A DNA stretch of 35,467 nucleotides from an uncultured Kiritimatiellota bacterium (GCA_934635385.1 CAKTZI010000040.1:1-35467); one strand, 5' to 3'. Numbered from the stretch's first letter, positions 9,801 to 17,875 are shown. The notes: a model not told the origin generated them from the letters alone. Program-made: numbers and translations.

Positions 9801-12188
9801 GCGGCGCTGCGAGGGTTCGAGGCGCTGCGCCAAGGGTTTTTCGCGACACGCGTCGAGCCGAAGGGCGGCTTCAACGTCGTCGTCCTGCGCGAGGACGTCT
9901 CGAATGGCGAGCGCGTGGACGGCTGGGAACTGGTTGTGGACGGGCGGACGGTGGCGACGGGCGCGTCCATCGGCGTCAAGCGAATCCGCGTCTTGGATCG
10001 GATCGAGAAGGGCGCACGGGCGGAAGTCCGCGTGACGAAGGCCTGCGGGCCGCCGGGACGCATCACGTGCGAATTCTTCGCCGTCGATCCCAAGTTGGTC
10101 GCCGAGGTTCAGGCGGCGGAGGAGCCCGCGCCGCCGAAGCCGTCGTTCGAGAATGTCGGCATTCCGACGGCTCGGACGTCCACGAGCCGGGTTTTCCTGT
10201 TCAAGCATCCGCGCACGTTCTCGTCCGTCACGCTGACGCCGGACAAGGACAATTTGGACGGCACGCCGGTTGTCGTGCGTCTCGCGTTCTCGGACGACGG
10301 CGAGACGTGGCGGACGGACGCGACCGAGCATCGGCTGGACAACGTTGCCGCGAACCCGATTCCGCAGCGGCTGGATCTTGGGCGCGAGCGGACGGCGCGC
10401 TACATTCGCGTGACGGCCGTGCGCACGCTTCGGGAGGGCGCGCCGCTGGCGGATCTCGCGCTGTCCGTCTCGCCGCCGCCGTCCTCGCCATCGCCGACGC
10501 CCGTGCAGGTGAAGCTGGCCGCGGGGGCCGACCCGCAGTGGCGGGTGTCTGACGCGGCGACGGCCGAGGGCGGCGTCGAGACGCACTGCATCTCGCTGAC
10601 GCGCGCGGCGGACGCGGCCGTGCCGCCGGTCGTCGAGATCGCCTTTGACGTGCCGGTGGGCGCGGTCTCCCACTACTGGCAACCGACGCGCAAGAGTTCC
10701 ACGCTCTTTGAGGCTGCCGAGATGTCGAAGTTCTGTTACGGCACGCCGGTCCGGGCGTTCGTGGACGACGGCGACCGCAGCCGGCTGACGCTGGCCTGGA
10801 GCGAGTGCGTCCGCCGGGTGGACTGCGCGCAGCGGATCGTCCACGAGAGGCCGGGCGAGTTCTACTTCCGCGTCACGCTGAAGGTCTTCGCCGAGGCCGA
10901 GGCGCCGCTGAAGGGCTGGCGCATGGATCTGCGGCTCGACTTCCGCGACCGGCACTGGTCGGACGCCGTGCGCGACGCGGCGGACTGGGTGCGGCGGTCG
11001 CTGCCGGCGGCGGACGCGGCGGCGCCGGAGGCGGCCTACGGGAGCGTCTACTCGACCTGGTACGCCTTCAACCGCGCGTTTGACGCGGCGACGCTGGAGC
11101 GCGAGTGCGCCGAGGCGGCGCAGCTCGGCATGCGCACGCTCATCGCGGACGACGGCTGGCAGACGACGCACGGCGACTGGGAGCCCGTGCCGGCGAAGTT
11201 CCCCGACATGCGCGCGCACGTCGACCGCATCCATGCGCTGGGCCTGAAGTATGTCCTCTGGTATGCGCTGCCCTTCATGAACGAGCGGAGCCGCCATTAC
11301 GCGGCGTTCAGGGGCAAGTACCTGGCGTCCGGCCCGTTCTGGGAGCATCGGCTCGGCATCCTCGACCCGCGCTTCCCGGAGGTGCGCGCGTTCCTCGTCG
11401 GCCAGCTCGTCGACCGGCTTGTGCGGTGGAACCTCGACGGCTACAAGATCGACTTCATCGACTTCTTCCGCACGTTTGGCGCGAACGCCTACGATCCGGC
11501 GGGCGGCACGGATCCGGCGGAGGCCGAGGGCTATCGCGGGCGGGACTTCAAGTCGATTCCGGAGGCGGCCGAGGCGCTGGTCGCGGACATCTCGCGGCGG
11601 CTGAAGACGGTGCGCCCAGACGTGCTGCTGGAGTTCCGCCAGCCGTATGCGGGGCCGGTCGCGGCGACGTACGGCAACATGCTGCGCGCGAACGACTGCC
11701 CCGGCGACGCGCACGCCAACCGCGTGCGCACGACCGACCTGCGCCTGACGGGCGGCGGCGCGGCGGTCCATGCCGACATGCTGAAGTGGACGCCGTCCGA
11801 CGACCCGTTCGACGCGGCGCGCGCGATCCTGTCCGTCATCTTCGCGACGGTGCAGTACTCGATGGTGCTGGACACGATCCCGGCGGCGCAGAAGGCCGAG
11901 ATCTGCAAGTGGATCGCCTTTGCCGACGCGCATCGCGAGGCTCTGCAGAAGGGTGGCTTCCGCGCGCATGGCCCGGCCGAGGGCTATCCCGTCCTCGAAG
12001 GCTGGAGCGACACGGAGCGCATCGTCGCCGTCTACGCGCCGAACCGCGTCATCGACCTGGCGGACGACGGACGGCGCACGGTCGTCATCAACGCGACGCC
12101 GTCCGGCACCGTCGCCGTGCGCGATGCGAACGGCGTGCGCGCGGTCGCCGTCGCGCCCTATTCGACCGTGGAAGTCTCGGAAAGATAG
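6861..12188 (+). CDS. Multi-catalytic secreted glycoside hydrolase: GH28-like + GH29-like + GH36-like
   Basis: 1775 residues from the ATG at 6861, which begins a clear signal peptide (hydrophobic 'NLVILFLLLVACAVSA'). Modules in order: residues about 85-440, a right-handed beta-helix resembling GH28 polygalacturonases ('YLAPGAVL', then 'SDGL' with D285, then 'VGDNG'); GH28 normally has a GDD pair, and here D305 is followed by N306, so its activity is uncertain. Residues about 523-666 look like a beta-sandwich binding module. Residues about 676-1060 are a GH29 alpha-L-fucosidase-like barrel with 'KHHDGFCLWPT' and 'ELWFDG', D827 being the expected nucleophile. Residues about 1080-1203 are F5/8-type (CBM32-like). 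Residues about 1213-1773 are GH36-like alpha-galactosidase, with 'YKIDFIDFF' (D1531 nucleophile) and 'RANDCPGD' (D1612 acid/base). The reading frame is unbroken. Confidence 0.8.
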   Translation: MKSLINPIRKNLVILFLLLVACAVSAAQDVLVRYPDYPAAIERDAAYAVRVRQGGEDRRLVVWNHCEKSMLERRTRGGDVNRRFCEFAFAGSPVTVDIAVREDVTCYKVFPARKGLKHAFRNGVISVTLTEPTYFGIQLNDYDKTILSVFADAPERPEGIPAPGAANVLRIEGWVDAKGADGVLEVPENVKEVYLAPGAVLNARLKIRHPNVRLHGRGMILDPMSDIFRYDQTKNPTSGLVLIQANDVMVEGVKLIDARTFNFVSWGRNIAFRNVKILSTMMCSDGLTNGGRNLLVDNAWVYVGDNGLVVSGLTDGTYRNVAIGTSCKAIFPQLSNVGIRMEGVDVFRADEGVIANEYNAEFRSGKGTASGPQDLKPQAEDFFFDGLSAIDATYVGYFFRGRNMGDLPKTFGFRNLSVPHVPGRDGWRGIGVTNGVSLAVQNDAARWLNTGNYRLAVTNLYLAGQRAAAFPPFAVEPKDAAILDLSVVTDETIPRTVALAPDRVEVNWKCPDVRKRRLPTPPVNLLEDRAATRSIWQRNPSWSVKLDACLRDEKGAVVYRLRQCERNAGMQAVLTERVKAAGFGTYRLTFEAKTQGETPFALQVWTVTNEKQNRVSLDAVRDGDWHAYETDVDLSFDPAQTDLVALMIAASAPTGEICFRNFRLTRAGRPAPSAALKKRLDAGLERYGIVHFSLNTFTDREWGYGNESPAAFNPTAFDADQIVRACKDGGLQGLIVVAKHHDGFCLWPTKTTDHNITKSPFRNGRGDYVKEMQLACERHGLKFGVYVSPWDRNSAAYATPAYRETFRQQILELFSGGYGRPFELWFDGANGGDGWYGGACEKRTIPPDYYRFRDLIDEVRALDPDVCVFADGDAGDLRWPGNESGDLHPDARATTAAQGQKPTPGWEDARFRGDVNGALFKQPECDFPLRPGWFWHAAHDGFVRSPAFLMKIYLRTCGNGGTMNVGISPDRRGLLPEADVAALRGFEALRQGFFATRVEPKGGFNVVVLREDVSNGERVDGWELVVDGRTVATGASIGVKRIRVLDRIEKGARAEVRVTKACGPPGRITCEFFAVDPKLVAEVQAAEEPAPPKPSFENVGIPTARTSTSRVFLFKHPRTFSSVTLTPDKDNLDGTPVVVRLAFSDDGETWRTDATEHRLDNVAANPIPQRLDLGRERTARYIRVTAVRTLREGAPLADLALSVSPPPSSPSPTPVQVKLAAGADPQWRVSDAATAEGGVETHCISLTRAADAAVPPVVEIAFDVPVGAVSHYWQPTRKSSTLFEAAEMSKFCYGTPVRAFVDDGDRSRLTLAWSECVRRVDCAQRIVHERPGEFYFRVTLKVFAEAEAPLKGWRMDLRLDFRDRHWSDAVRDAADWVRRSLPAADAAAPEAAYGSVYSTWYAFNRAFDAATLERECAEAAQLGMRTLIADDGWQTTHGDWEPVPAKFPDMRAHVDRIHALGLKYVLWYALPFMNERSRHYAAFRGKYLASGPFWEHRLGILDPRFPEVRAFLVGQLVDRLVRWNLDGYKIDFIDFFRTFGANAYDPAGGTDPAEAEGYRGRDFKSIPEAAEALVADISRRLKTVRPDVLLEFRQPYAGPVAATYGNMLRANDCPGDAHANRVRTTDLRLTGGGAAVHADMLKWTPSDDPFDAARAILSVIFATVQYSMVLDTIPAAQKAEICKWIAFADAHREALQKGGFRAHGPAEGYPVLEGWSDTERIVAVYAPNRVIDLADDGRRTVVINATPSGTVAVRDANGVRAVAVAPYSTVEVSER

Positions 12189-12216
12189 TCTTTAGGCAAA
12201 GAAGGAGAGCAGGAAG

Positions 12217-13335
12217 ATGAAGTGTGTGCAGATTGGCTTGGCGGCTTCGATTGCCCTTGGCGTGGCGTGGAGTTGGGGCGACGTCTCTCGGTTCGACGAA
12301 CGCATCGCGGCGGATCGGTCTCAGGCCGACACGAACGGCCTTGAATGGGTGGACGGCCTGTCGCTGCCGCTGGAGTCGAAGGGCTTTGCGGACACGCACC
12401 AGCCCTACGGACGCATCGCGGCGGACTTGCTGCCGCGCTGTTCAGAGGGCGTCCGCGCCATGTCCGACCAGTCGACGGGGCATTACTTCCTGTTCGCAAC
12501 CGACGCCGATCGGCTCGCGGTCGAATGGGTCTTGGCCGAGAAGCGCGGACGCGATCCCTACATTCCGCCGCAGGGCATGTATGGCATCGACATCTACGAC
12601 ACGGTGAACGGCAAATGGCGGTTCGTGCGGAACGGACGGCTTTCCGACCTGTCGAACCCGACGAATGCGGTCTGCGTCGAAATGCCGGGGCGGGGGCTTC
12701 GCCCGGTGCGGGTCTACCTGCCGACACGCGGCGTTGTCCGCAGCATCCGCCTCGGCCTTCCGAAGGGGGCGAAGCTGACACGGGGACGGCATTCGAACGG
12801 CATCGAGCGCCCCGTCGTCCATTACGGCACGTCGATCGTCCACGGCGGTTGCGCGTCCCGTCCGGGACTGTGCTTCACCAGCATCGCGGGACGCGAGGCG
12901 GATGTGCCCTACGTGAACCTCGGCTTTTCGGGGCGGGCGCGACTGGAGCCGGAGATGGCGGACGTGCTGGCGCGAATCGACGCCGCGCTTTATCTTGTCG
13001 ATCCAGTCTGGAACTGCACGCCTGACATGATCCGCGAACGGCTGGAGCCGTTTCTCCTCCGCTTGCACACGGCGCGCCCGGCTGTGCCGATCCTTGTCTG
13101 CGAAGGCATCGAGCCATCGGGGGTGCGTCTGCCGACGAACGTGGCGATGAAGGAAGTGTACGACCGGTTGTTGGCCGAGGGTTCGGCGCTGTCCGAGCGC
13201 TTGCGCTATCTGCCGGCGGACGGGCTGATCCCGACGGACGGCGAAGCGACACACGACCACTGCCATCCGAACGACTACGGATCCGTTCCGATGGGCCGAG
13301 CCTTCGCGCGCGCCATCCGGGCGTGCCTCCGATAG
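12217..13335 (+). CDS. SGNH/GDSL-type esterase, secreted
   Basis: 372 residues with a signal peptide (MKCVQIGLAASIALGVAWSWG), and a GGAG-type ribosome site before the ATG. An N-terminal sandwich is followed by an SGNH hydrolase core: 'VVHYGTSIVHGG' carries the catalytic Ser, 'NLGFSGRARLEPEMADVL' the oxyanion Gly, and 'HDHCHPNDYG' the C-terminal Asp/His pair. This is the layout of the GxLY/Lipase_GDSL_3 group, usually sugar-ester hydrolases such as acetyl esterases. It closes the glycan locus, 28 bases after the multi-hydrolase, so it probably removes acyl groups that block the glycosidases. The substrate is inference. Confidence 0.8.
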   Translation: MKCVQIGLAASIALGVAWSWGDVSRFDERIAADRSQADTNGLEWVDGLSLPLESKGFADTHQPYGRIAADLLPRCSEGVRAMSDQSTGHYFLFATDADRLAVEWVLAEKRGRDPYIPPQGMYGIDIYDTVNGKWRFVRNGRLSDLSNPTNAVCVEMPGRGLRPVRVYLPTRGVVRSIRLGLPKGAKLTRGRHSNGIERPVVHYGTSIVHGGCASRPGLCFTSIAGREADVPYVNLGFSGRARLEPEMADVLARIDAALYLVDPVWNCTPDMIRERLEPFLLRLHTARPAVPILVCEGIEPSGVRLPTNVAMKEVYDRLLAEGSALSERLRYLPADGLIPTDGEATHDHCHPNDYGSVPMGRAFARAIRACLR

Positions 13336-13438
13336 CATTTCGCGCGCGCGGCGTCCGTTGTGTTTTCAACATGTCTGTGGCCCCCTGCCCTCGCAGGTAG
13401 CGTCTGCGGGCTGATGGAACGCGAGCGGACGCTTTTGG

Positions 13439-13444
13439 TATAAT
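13439..13444 (+). promoter_or_regulatory. Extended -10 promoter for murC-murB
   Basis: TATAAT preceded by TTTTGG lies 19-34 bases before the candidate starts of the MurC-MurB gene, in a 120-base gap after the esterase gene. I see no good -35 box at the usual distance; the extended TTGG upstream of the hexamer may compensate. The same TTGGTATAAT core recurs at other promoters in this window. Confidence 0.65.
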
Positions 13445-13462
13445 GACGGCGTTTTGACGAAG

Positions 13463-15523
13463 ATGAAGACACAGGAAATGAGCGCGCAGAAAATCCATCT
13501 GATCGGCATCGGCGGCGTCGGCATGGCCGGTCTCGCCGTCCTCCTGAAGGCGCGGGGCCACGCGGTCTCGGGCTGTGACCTGCGCCGAAGCGCGCGGACG
13601 CGCTGGCTGGAGGCGCAGGGCATTCGCGTGGACGTGGGGCATGACCCTGCGCACGTGGCGACAGCTGACGCGGTCATCGTGACGCCGGCCGTCCGTGCGG
13701 ACAACCCCGAATGCGGCGCGGCGGCGGGGCGCATCCGCTTTCGTGGCGACGTCTTGGCCGAACTCGTCAGCGCGGCGCCGGACACGATCGCCGTCTGCGG
13801 TTCGCACGGCAAGACGACGACCGCGACGTGGATCGCTCGGCTTCTCCGTGCGCTCGGCGAGTCCGTCTCGTGGGCGATCGGCGGCGAGACGGGCGATTTC
13901 CCCGTCGCGGGCGTGGGGACAGGCCCCCTGGTCGTGGAGGCCGACGAGTCGGACGGCACGCTTGCGCAGTACCGCGCGAAAACGCTCGTCGTCACGAACT
14001 GCGAATACGACCACCCCGACCACTTCAAGACGCGCGACGCCTACTTCGCCTGCTTCGCGGCGGCGAAGCGGAACGCGGCGGACGTCCTCGATTCCATGGA
14101 CGGTCTGGAGCCGCTCGCGGCCGCGCTCGGCCTTGATGCGCTGGGTCTCGCGCCGCACAACCGCCGCAACGCGCTGATGGCGGCCGAGGTCGCGCGGCGG
14201 CGCGGACACGCCGTGGCCGCGATTGCCGCCGCGCTGCCGGCCATCGTCGCGGCGCGTCCCGACCGACGGTTCCAGCCCGTCGCGCCGGGCGTCTACACCG
14301 ACTACGCGCATCATCCGACGGAGATGAAGTGCGCCGTCGCGATGGCGCGACAGGTCTGCCATGGCACGTTGCGCGTCCTCTTCCAGCCGCACCGCTATTC
14401 GCGGACGAAGGCGCTGCTGCACGAGTTCCCGGCGGCGTTCGGCGGGGCGGACGAGGTGGTGCTGTGTCCGACCTACGCGGCGTTCGAGGAGCTGGTCGAG
14501 GGCGGCGACGTCGCCGACCTGTATGCGGCGTGCCGAGGGAAGTTCCGAACCCACACGGAAGATTCTCACACGGAGACACGGAGGCACGGAGAAAGCAAGG
14601 TGTTTCTGGCGCGGAGCTGTGCAGAGGCGTGGGAGCATGCGCGGAATTCGATGAAAGAGGGCGACGTCACGCTTCTCCTCGGCGCGGGCGACATCATCAA
14701 TCTCGTTCCCCAGATTCAAGCAGACCTCCGTGCCTCCAACTCTCCGTGTGGGCAAACCCCACGATTCCCCAAGCGCCGCATCTGGATCGGGCAGGGCACG
14801 AACACGTGGAAATCGGACCTGAACCTGTCCGTCGAATACGTTCAGACAACAGGCCCGGCCGGGGCGCCCGGTGCCTCGCTCGTCGCGGCGCATCCGACGC
14901 TGTTGCCGTGGATGGCGGGGATTCCCGGCACGGTCGGCGGCTGGATCAGGATGAACGCGGGCGCGTTCGGCCATTCGATTTCCGAAGTCCTCGCGGCGGT
15001 CAAGATCGACGGCGTGTGGGTCAAGGCCGAAGACTGCGGCTTTGGCTACCGCACAAGCGCGATCAAAGGAGAGATCCAGGACTTTCGGCTGAAGGAGCCG
15101 GAGGACGTGAGGGACTTGAGGGGCATGAGAGGCTCGAGTCCCTCTCCTTCCTCTTGTCCCTCATGTCCTTCGGGCCATCAATCTGTCGTGGCCTCACCGG
15201 CCTCCTACCTCGCGCGGCGCAAGAAGTTCCCGCCGGGGACGTTCGGCAGCGTCTTCAAGAATCCGGCGGGCGATTACGCGGGACGGCTCCTGGAGGCGGT
15301 CGGCGCGAAGGGGCTGCGCGTCGGCGGCGCGTACGTCTGGCCAGAGCACGCGAACGTCATCGTGCGCGGCGCGGGCGCGACGGCCTCGGACGTCCTCGCG
15401 CTTGCGCGGCTGATGGCGGTGCGCGTCCGGCTGCGGCTCGGCATTGCGCTCGAACCCGAAGTCTGCGGGCTTGCGGACGCTTTGCCCTTCGGGCGGCATG
15501 AGCCCGTGACCCGCGAATTTTGA
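13463..15523 (+). CDS. murC-murB: MurC-MurB fusion (UDP-MurNAc-L-Ala ligase + UDP-MurNAc dehydrogenase)
   Basis: 686 residues joining two cytoplasmic peptidoglycan precursor enzymes. The MurC half has 'HLIGIGGVGMAGLA' (UDP binding), the ATP loop GSHGKTTT (residues 113-120) and 'YAHHPTEM', and ends at 'LLLGAGDI'. The MurB half has 'GIPGTVGG' (486-493, FAD binding), 'FGYRTSAIKG', 'GSVFKNP' with catalytic Ser596, 'HANVIVRG' and terminal Glu666 in 'LEPEV'. Oddities: the first part of the MurB FAD domain (about 60 residues in typical MurB) is missing or replaced by 'QADLRASNSPCGQTPRFP', which is encoded by a dispersed repeat; an inverted copy of that repeat encodes 'SHTETRRHGESK' within MurC; and 'SSPSPSSCPSCPSG' is a low-complexity insert in MurB. 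The start is uncertain: ATG 13478 also fits the MurC homology. Confidence 0.85.
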   Translation: MKTQEMSAQKIHLIGIGGVGMAGLAVLLKARGHAVSGCDLRRSARTRWLEAQGIRVDVGHDPAHVATADAVIVTPAVRADNPECGAAAGRIRFRGDVLAELVSAAPDTIAVCGSHGKTTTATWIARLLRALGESVSWAIGGETGDFPVAGVGTGPLVVEADESDGTLAQYRAKTLVVTNCEYDHPDHFKTRDAYFACFAAAKRNAADVLDSMDGLEPLAAALGLDALGLAPHNRRNALMAAEVARRRGHAVAAIAAALPAIVAARPDRRFQPVAPGVYTDYAHHPTEMKCAVAMARQVCHGTLRVLFQPHRYSRTKALLHEFPAAFGGADEVVLCPTYAAFEELVEGGDVADLYAACRGKFRTHTEDSHTETRRHGESKVFLARSCAEAWEHARNSMKEGDVTLLLGAGDIINLVPQIQADLRASNSPCGQTPRFPKRRIWIGQGTNTWKSDLNLSVEYVQTTGPAGAPGASLVAAHPTLLPWMAGIPGTVGGWIRMNAGAFGHSISEVLAAVKIDGVWVKAEDCGFGYRTSAIKGEIQDFRLKEPEDVRDLRGMRGSSPSPSSCPSCPSGHQSVVASPASYLARRKKFPPGTFGSVFKNPAGDYAGRLLEAVGAKGLRVGGAYVWPEHANVIVRGAGATASDVLALARLMAVRVRLRLGIALEPEVCGLADALPFGRHEPVTREF
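14566..14592 (+). repeat. Dispersed cacggag repeat inside murC
   Basis: A 27-base element beginning TCACACGGAGACACGGAG and ending CACGGAGA, read in frame as 'SHTETRRHGE' within the MurC part of the fusion. It shares its pattern with copies at 14725-14752 (opposite orientation), 27554-27580 and 32878-32904. Such trains of cacggag are known as dispersed intergenic repeats in PVC and related genomes; sitting inside an essential coding sequence is unusual. Confidence 0.85.
14725..14752 (-). repeat. Inverted copy of the cacggag repeat at the MurC-MurB junction
   Basis: Reads on the minus strand as CCCACACGGAGAGTTGG followed by AGGCACGGAGG. With the copy at 14566-14592 it forms an inverted pair flanking the last segment of MurC. 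On the + strand it encodes part of 'DLRASNSPCG', exactly where the beginning of a normal MurB domain would be expected. Confidence 0.8.
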
Positions 15524-15529
15524 TATAAT
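15524..15529 (+). promoter_or_regulatory. TATAAT -10 box upstream of lysA
   Basis: TATAAT preceded by TTTTGA immediately after the murC-murB stop codon, 28 bases before the decarboxylase ATG. No convincing -35 is visible. An AAAGGA ribosome site lies between the box and the start. Confidence 0.6.
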
Positions 15530-15557
15530 GTCCCGCTATTGAGAACAAAAGGACGAC

Positions 15558-16829
15558 ATGAGAACGCTTCCGTTTGACAAGGCGAAACTTGAGGAGATCG
15601 CGGCGCAGTGGCCGACGCCGTTCCACATCTACGACGCGAAGGCGATTCGCGCGAACGCGAAGCGCCTGAAGAAGGCGTTTGCGTGGAACAAAGGCTTTCG
15701 CGAATATTTCGCGGTCAAGGCCACGCCGAACCCGCACCTCATGAAGCTGCTGCAGGCGTTTGACTTCGGCAGCGACTGCTCGTCGCTCGCCGAGCTGGTC
15801 CTCGCCGAGAAGGTCGGCAACGTCGGCGAGAAGATCATGTTCACGTCGAACGACACGCCGGCGGACGAGTTCCAGAAGGCGTGGGACCTGGGGGCGATCG
15901 TCAACTTCGACGACCTCGCGCACATCGACTATTTCGCGGAGGTTGTGCCCGCGTTCACGGCGCGGATCGCCGACGAGGCCGACCGGCGCGTCTTCTGCTG
16001 CCGCTACAATCCGGGTCCGCTGAAGGGCGGCAACGCCATCATCGGCAAGCCGGAGGAGGCGAAGTACGGCTTCACGCGCGAGCAGCTGTTCGAGGGCTAC
16101 CGCAAGCTGAAGGCCTACGGCGTCAGACGCTTCGGCCTCCACACGATGGTCGCGTCGAACGAGCTCGACCCCGACTACATCATCGACACGGCGAAGATGC
16201 TCTTCGACCTCGTGGCCGACCTCACGCAGCAGCTCGGCATCGACTTCGAGTTCGTCAACGTCGGCGGCGGCATCGGCATCCCCTACAAGCCCGACCAGCA
16301 GGCGATGGATCTCGACCGCGTGAGCGACGGCATCCGGGCCGCCTACAAGGCGACCGTCGAGGGACGCGGCTTGAAGCCGCTCCGGCTCTACATGGAGTGC
16401 GGGCGCTGCATCACCGGGCCGTACGGCTACCTCGTCGCGCGCGTGCGCCACATCAAGAACACGTACCGCATGTACGCGGGGCTTGACGCCTGCATGTCGA
16501 ACCTGATGCGGCCCGCGCTCTACGGCGCGTACCACGAGATCGTCGTGCCCGGCAAGGAGAGTTCGGGCGACACGACGGTCTACGACGTGACGGGCTCCCT
16601 GTGCGAGAACAACGACAAGTTCGCGATCCAGCGCGTGCTGCCGGTCCTGGCGCGCGGCGACCTCGTGGTCATCTGCGACGCGGGCGCGCACGGGCACGCG
16701 ATGGGCTTCCAGTACAACGGCAAGCTGCGCTCGGCGGAGCTGCTGCTGGAGGAGGACGGCTCGGTGCGCGAGATCCGCCGCGCCGAGACGCTGGACGACT
16801 ACTTCGCGACGCTGGACTTCGGAGGCTGA
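15558..16829 (+). CDS. lysA: Diaminopimelate decarboxylase-like, PLP fold III
   Basis: 423 residues, the usual length. A fold-type III PLP decarboxylase: 'YFAVKATPNPHLM' holds the PLP-binding Lys, 'DFGSDCSSLAEL' is the substrate-domain signature, 'FEFVNVGGGIGIPY' is the phosphate-binding glycine loop, 'MECGRCITG' the next PLP motif, 'GSLCENND' contains the Cys-Glu of the neighbouring active site, and 'GAHGHAMGFQYNGKLR' the C-terminal Tyr motif. It converts meso-diaminopimelate to lysine in the cytoplasm. The start ATG has AAAGGA upstream. It lies just after murC-murB, so cell-wall and lysine genes are adjacent. Related carboxynorspermidine or ornithine-type decarboxylases are less likely but not excluded. 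Confidence 0.85.
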   Translation: MRTLPFDKAKLEEIAAQWPTPFHIYDAKAIRANAKRLKKAFAWNKGFREYFAVKATPNPHLMKLLQAFDFGSDCSSLAELVLAEKVGNVGEKIMFTSNDTPADEFQKAWDLGAIVNFDDLAHIDYFAEVVPAFTARIADEADRRVFCCRYNPGPLKGGNAIIGKPEEAKYGFTREQLFEGYRKLKAYGVRRFGLHTMVASNELDPDYIIDTAKMLFDLVADLTQQLGIDFEFVNVGGGIGIPYKPDQQAMDLDRVSDGIRAAYKATVEGRGLKPLRLYMECGRCITGPYGYLVARVRHIKNTYRMYAGLDACMSNLMRPALYGAYHEIVVPGKESSGDTTVYDVTGSLCENNDKFAIQRVLPVLARGDLVVICDAGAHGHAMGFQYNGKLRSAELLLEEDGSVREIRRAETLDDYFATLDFGG

Positions 16830-16830
16830 G

Positions 16831-17490
16831 ATGGTGACGTTGGGCACAATCGACCTGCGCAAGCGGTTCCGGATTCCCGGACAGAAGCCGATCGAGGTCC
16901 TGAAGGGCGTGAACCTCTCGGTGAAGCCCGGCGAGAAGGTGGCGATCGTCGGCCGTTCGGGCGCGGGCAAGTCGACGCTCCTCAACATCCTGGGCGGGCT
17001 GGAGCGGCAGACGTCCGGCACGGTGACGCGCCCGAAGAACATCGGCTTCGTCTTCCAGCAGTATCATCTCATGCCGGAGCTGACGGTCTTGGAGAACGTT
17101 CTCCTGCCGACCTTCGCGGCGGCGCGGCGGGAGGAGGGCGACCGTCGGCGGCGCGCGACGGAGCTGCTCGCCCGCGTGGGGCTGCAGGACCGCCTCGACC
17201 ACCTGCCGTCCGAACTCTCCGGCGGCGAGATGCAGCGCGTGGCCCTCGCGCGTGCGCTCGTGACGGATCCGGAGCTCGTCCTGGCGGACGAGCCGACGGG
17301 GAACCTCGACGCCTGGACGGGTGCGGGCATCCTGAAGATCCTGACCGAGCTCACGGCCGACGCGGCGGAGTTCGCGCTCGTCATGGTCACGCACTCGCCG
17401 GAGGCCGCCGCCATCTGCGACCGCGTGCTGGCCCTGGAGAACGGCGTCCTGCGCGCAGACGGGGCGGCGACGGGGAGCGGGCGCGCGTAG
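16831..17490 (+). CDS. LolD-like ABC transporter ATPase
   Basis: 219 residues. Walker A GRSGAGKS at residues 41-48, Q-loop 'GFVFQQYHLM', signature 'LSGGEMQRVALARAL', Walker B 'LVLADEPTGNLD' and the switch 'MVTHSPE' are all intact. 'EPTGNLD' and 'FQQYHLMPELTVLENV' are typical of the LolD/MacB branch, which powers lipoprotein release from the inner membrane or MacB-type mechanotransmission. It begins one base after the decarboxylase stop; GGAGG at the end of that gene serves as ribosome site. No permease gene is adjacent in this window, so its LolC/E partner must lie elsewhere. Confidence 0.85.
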   Translation: MVTLGTIDLRKRFRIPGQKPIEVLKGVNLSVKPGEKVAIVGRSGAGKSTLLNILGGLERQTSGTVTRPKNIGFVFQQYHLMPELTVLENVLLPTFAAARREEGDRRRRATELLARVGLQDRLDHLPSELSGGEMQRVALARALVTDPELVLADEPTGNLDAWTGAGILKILTELTADAAEFALVMVTHSPEAAAICDRVLALENGVLRADGAATGSGRA

Positions 17491-17512
17491 CGGACGATTC
17501 GGAGGTTTGGAA

Positions 17513-17875
17513 ATGGAAGAGATCGACTTCACAACGGATGACTTTGCGGACATCGTGGCGAAAGACAAGCGCTTCAACGCGCGGGCGTATGCGCTCCTGA
17601 TGGACGTGTTTCGCTATCTGAGCGGCGACGACAAGCGGCACGTCGCGGGCGAGGACATCGTCGACGAGTTCCGGGAGCGCGCGCTCGACCAGTACGGGCC
17701 GCTGACCTACACCGTCTTGACCGAATGGGGGCTGACCCGCACGGAGGACATCGGCGAGATGATGTTCAACCTCGTCGATTCGCGTCGGCTCGGACGCGAC
17801 GACAGCGACTTGGCGGACGCCTTCGTCGACGCCTACGACTTCAAGGAGGCGTTTCTGGACCCTTACCAGACGTGA
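17513..17875 (+). CDS. Minf_1886-family small protein
   Basis: 120 residues, acidic and soluble. The pattern 'DKRFNARAYALLMDVFRYL', then 'HVAGEDIVDEF', 'YGPLTYTVLTEWGL', 'TEDIGEMMFNLVDSRRL' and 'DFKEAFLDPY' matches the Minf_1886 family as I remember it, a small protein widely conserved in Verrucomicrobia and Planctomycetes with no known function. The ATG at 17513 is preceded by GGAGG at 17501-17505 with good spacing. It lies between an ABC ATPase and a P-loop ATPase with short gaps, so it is probably co-transcribed with them. No function is claimed. Confidence 0.7.
   Translation: MEEIDFTTDDFADIVAKDKRFNARAYALLMDVFRYLSGDDKRHVAGEDIVDEFRERALDQYGPLTYTVLTEWGLTRTEDIGEMMFNLVDSRRLGRDDSDLADAFVDAYDFKEAFLDPYQT

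Noticed and set aside
8763..11969. 1068-codon minus-strand frame opposite the multi-hydrolase
   Set aside because: Same antisense GC artefact; no signal peptide, no domain, no ribosome site.
12875..14974. 699-codon minus-strand frame across the esterase and murC genes
   Set aside because: Spans two real + strand genes and the promoter between them; composition is that of a shadow frame.
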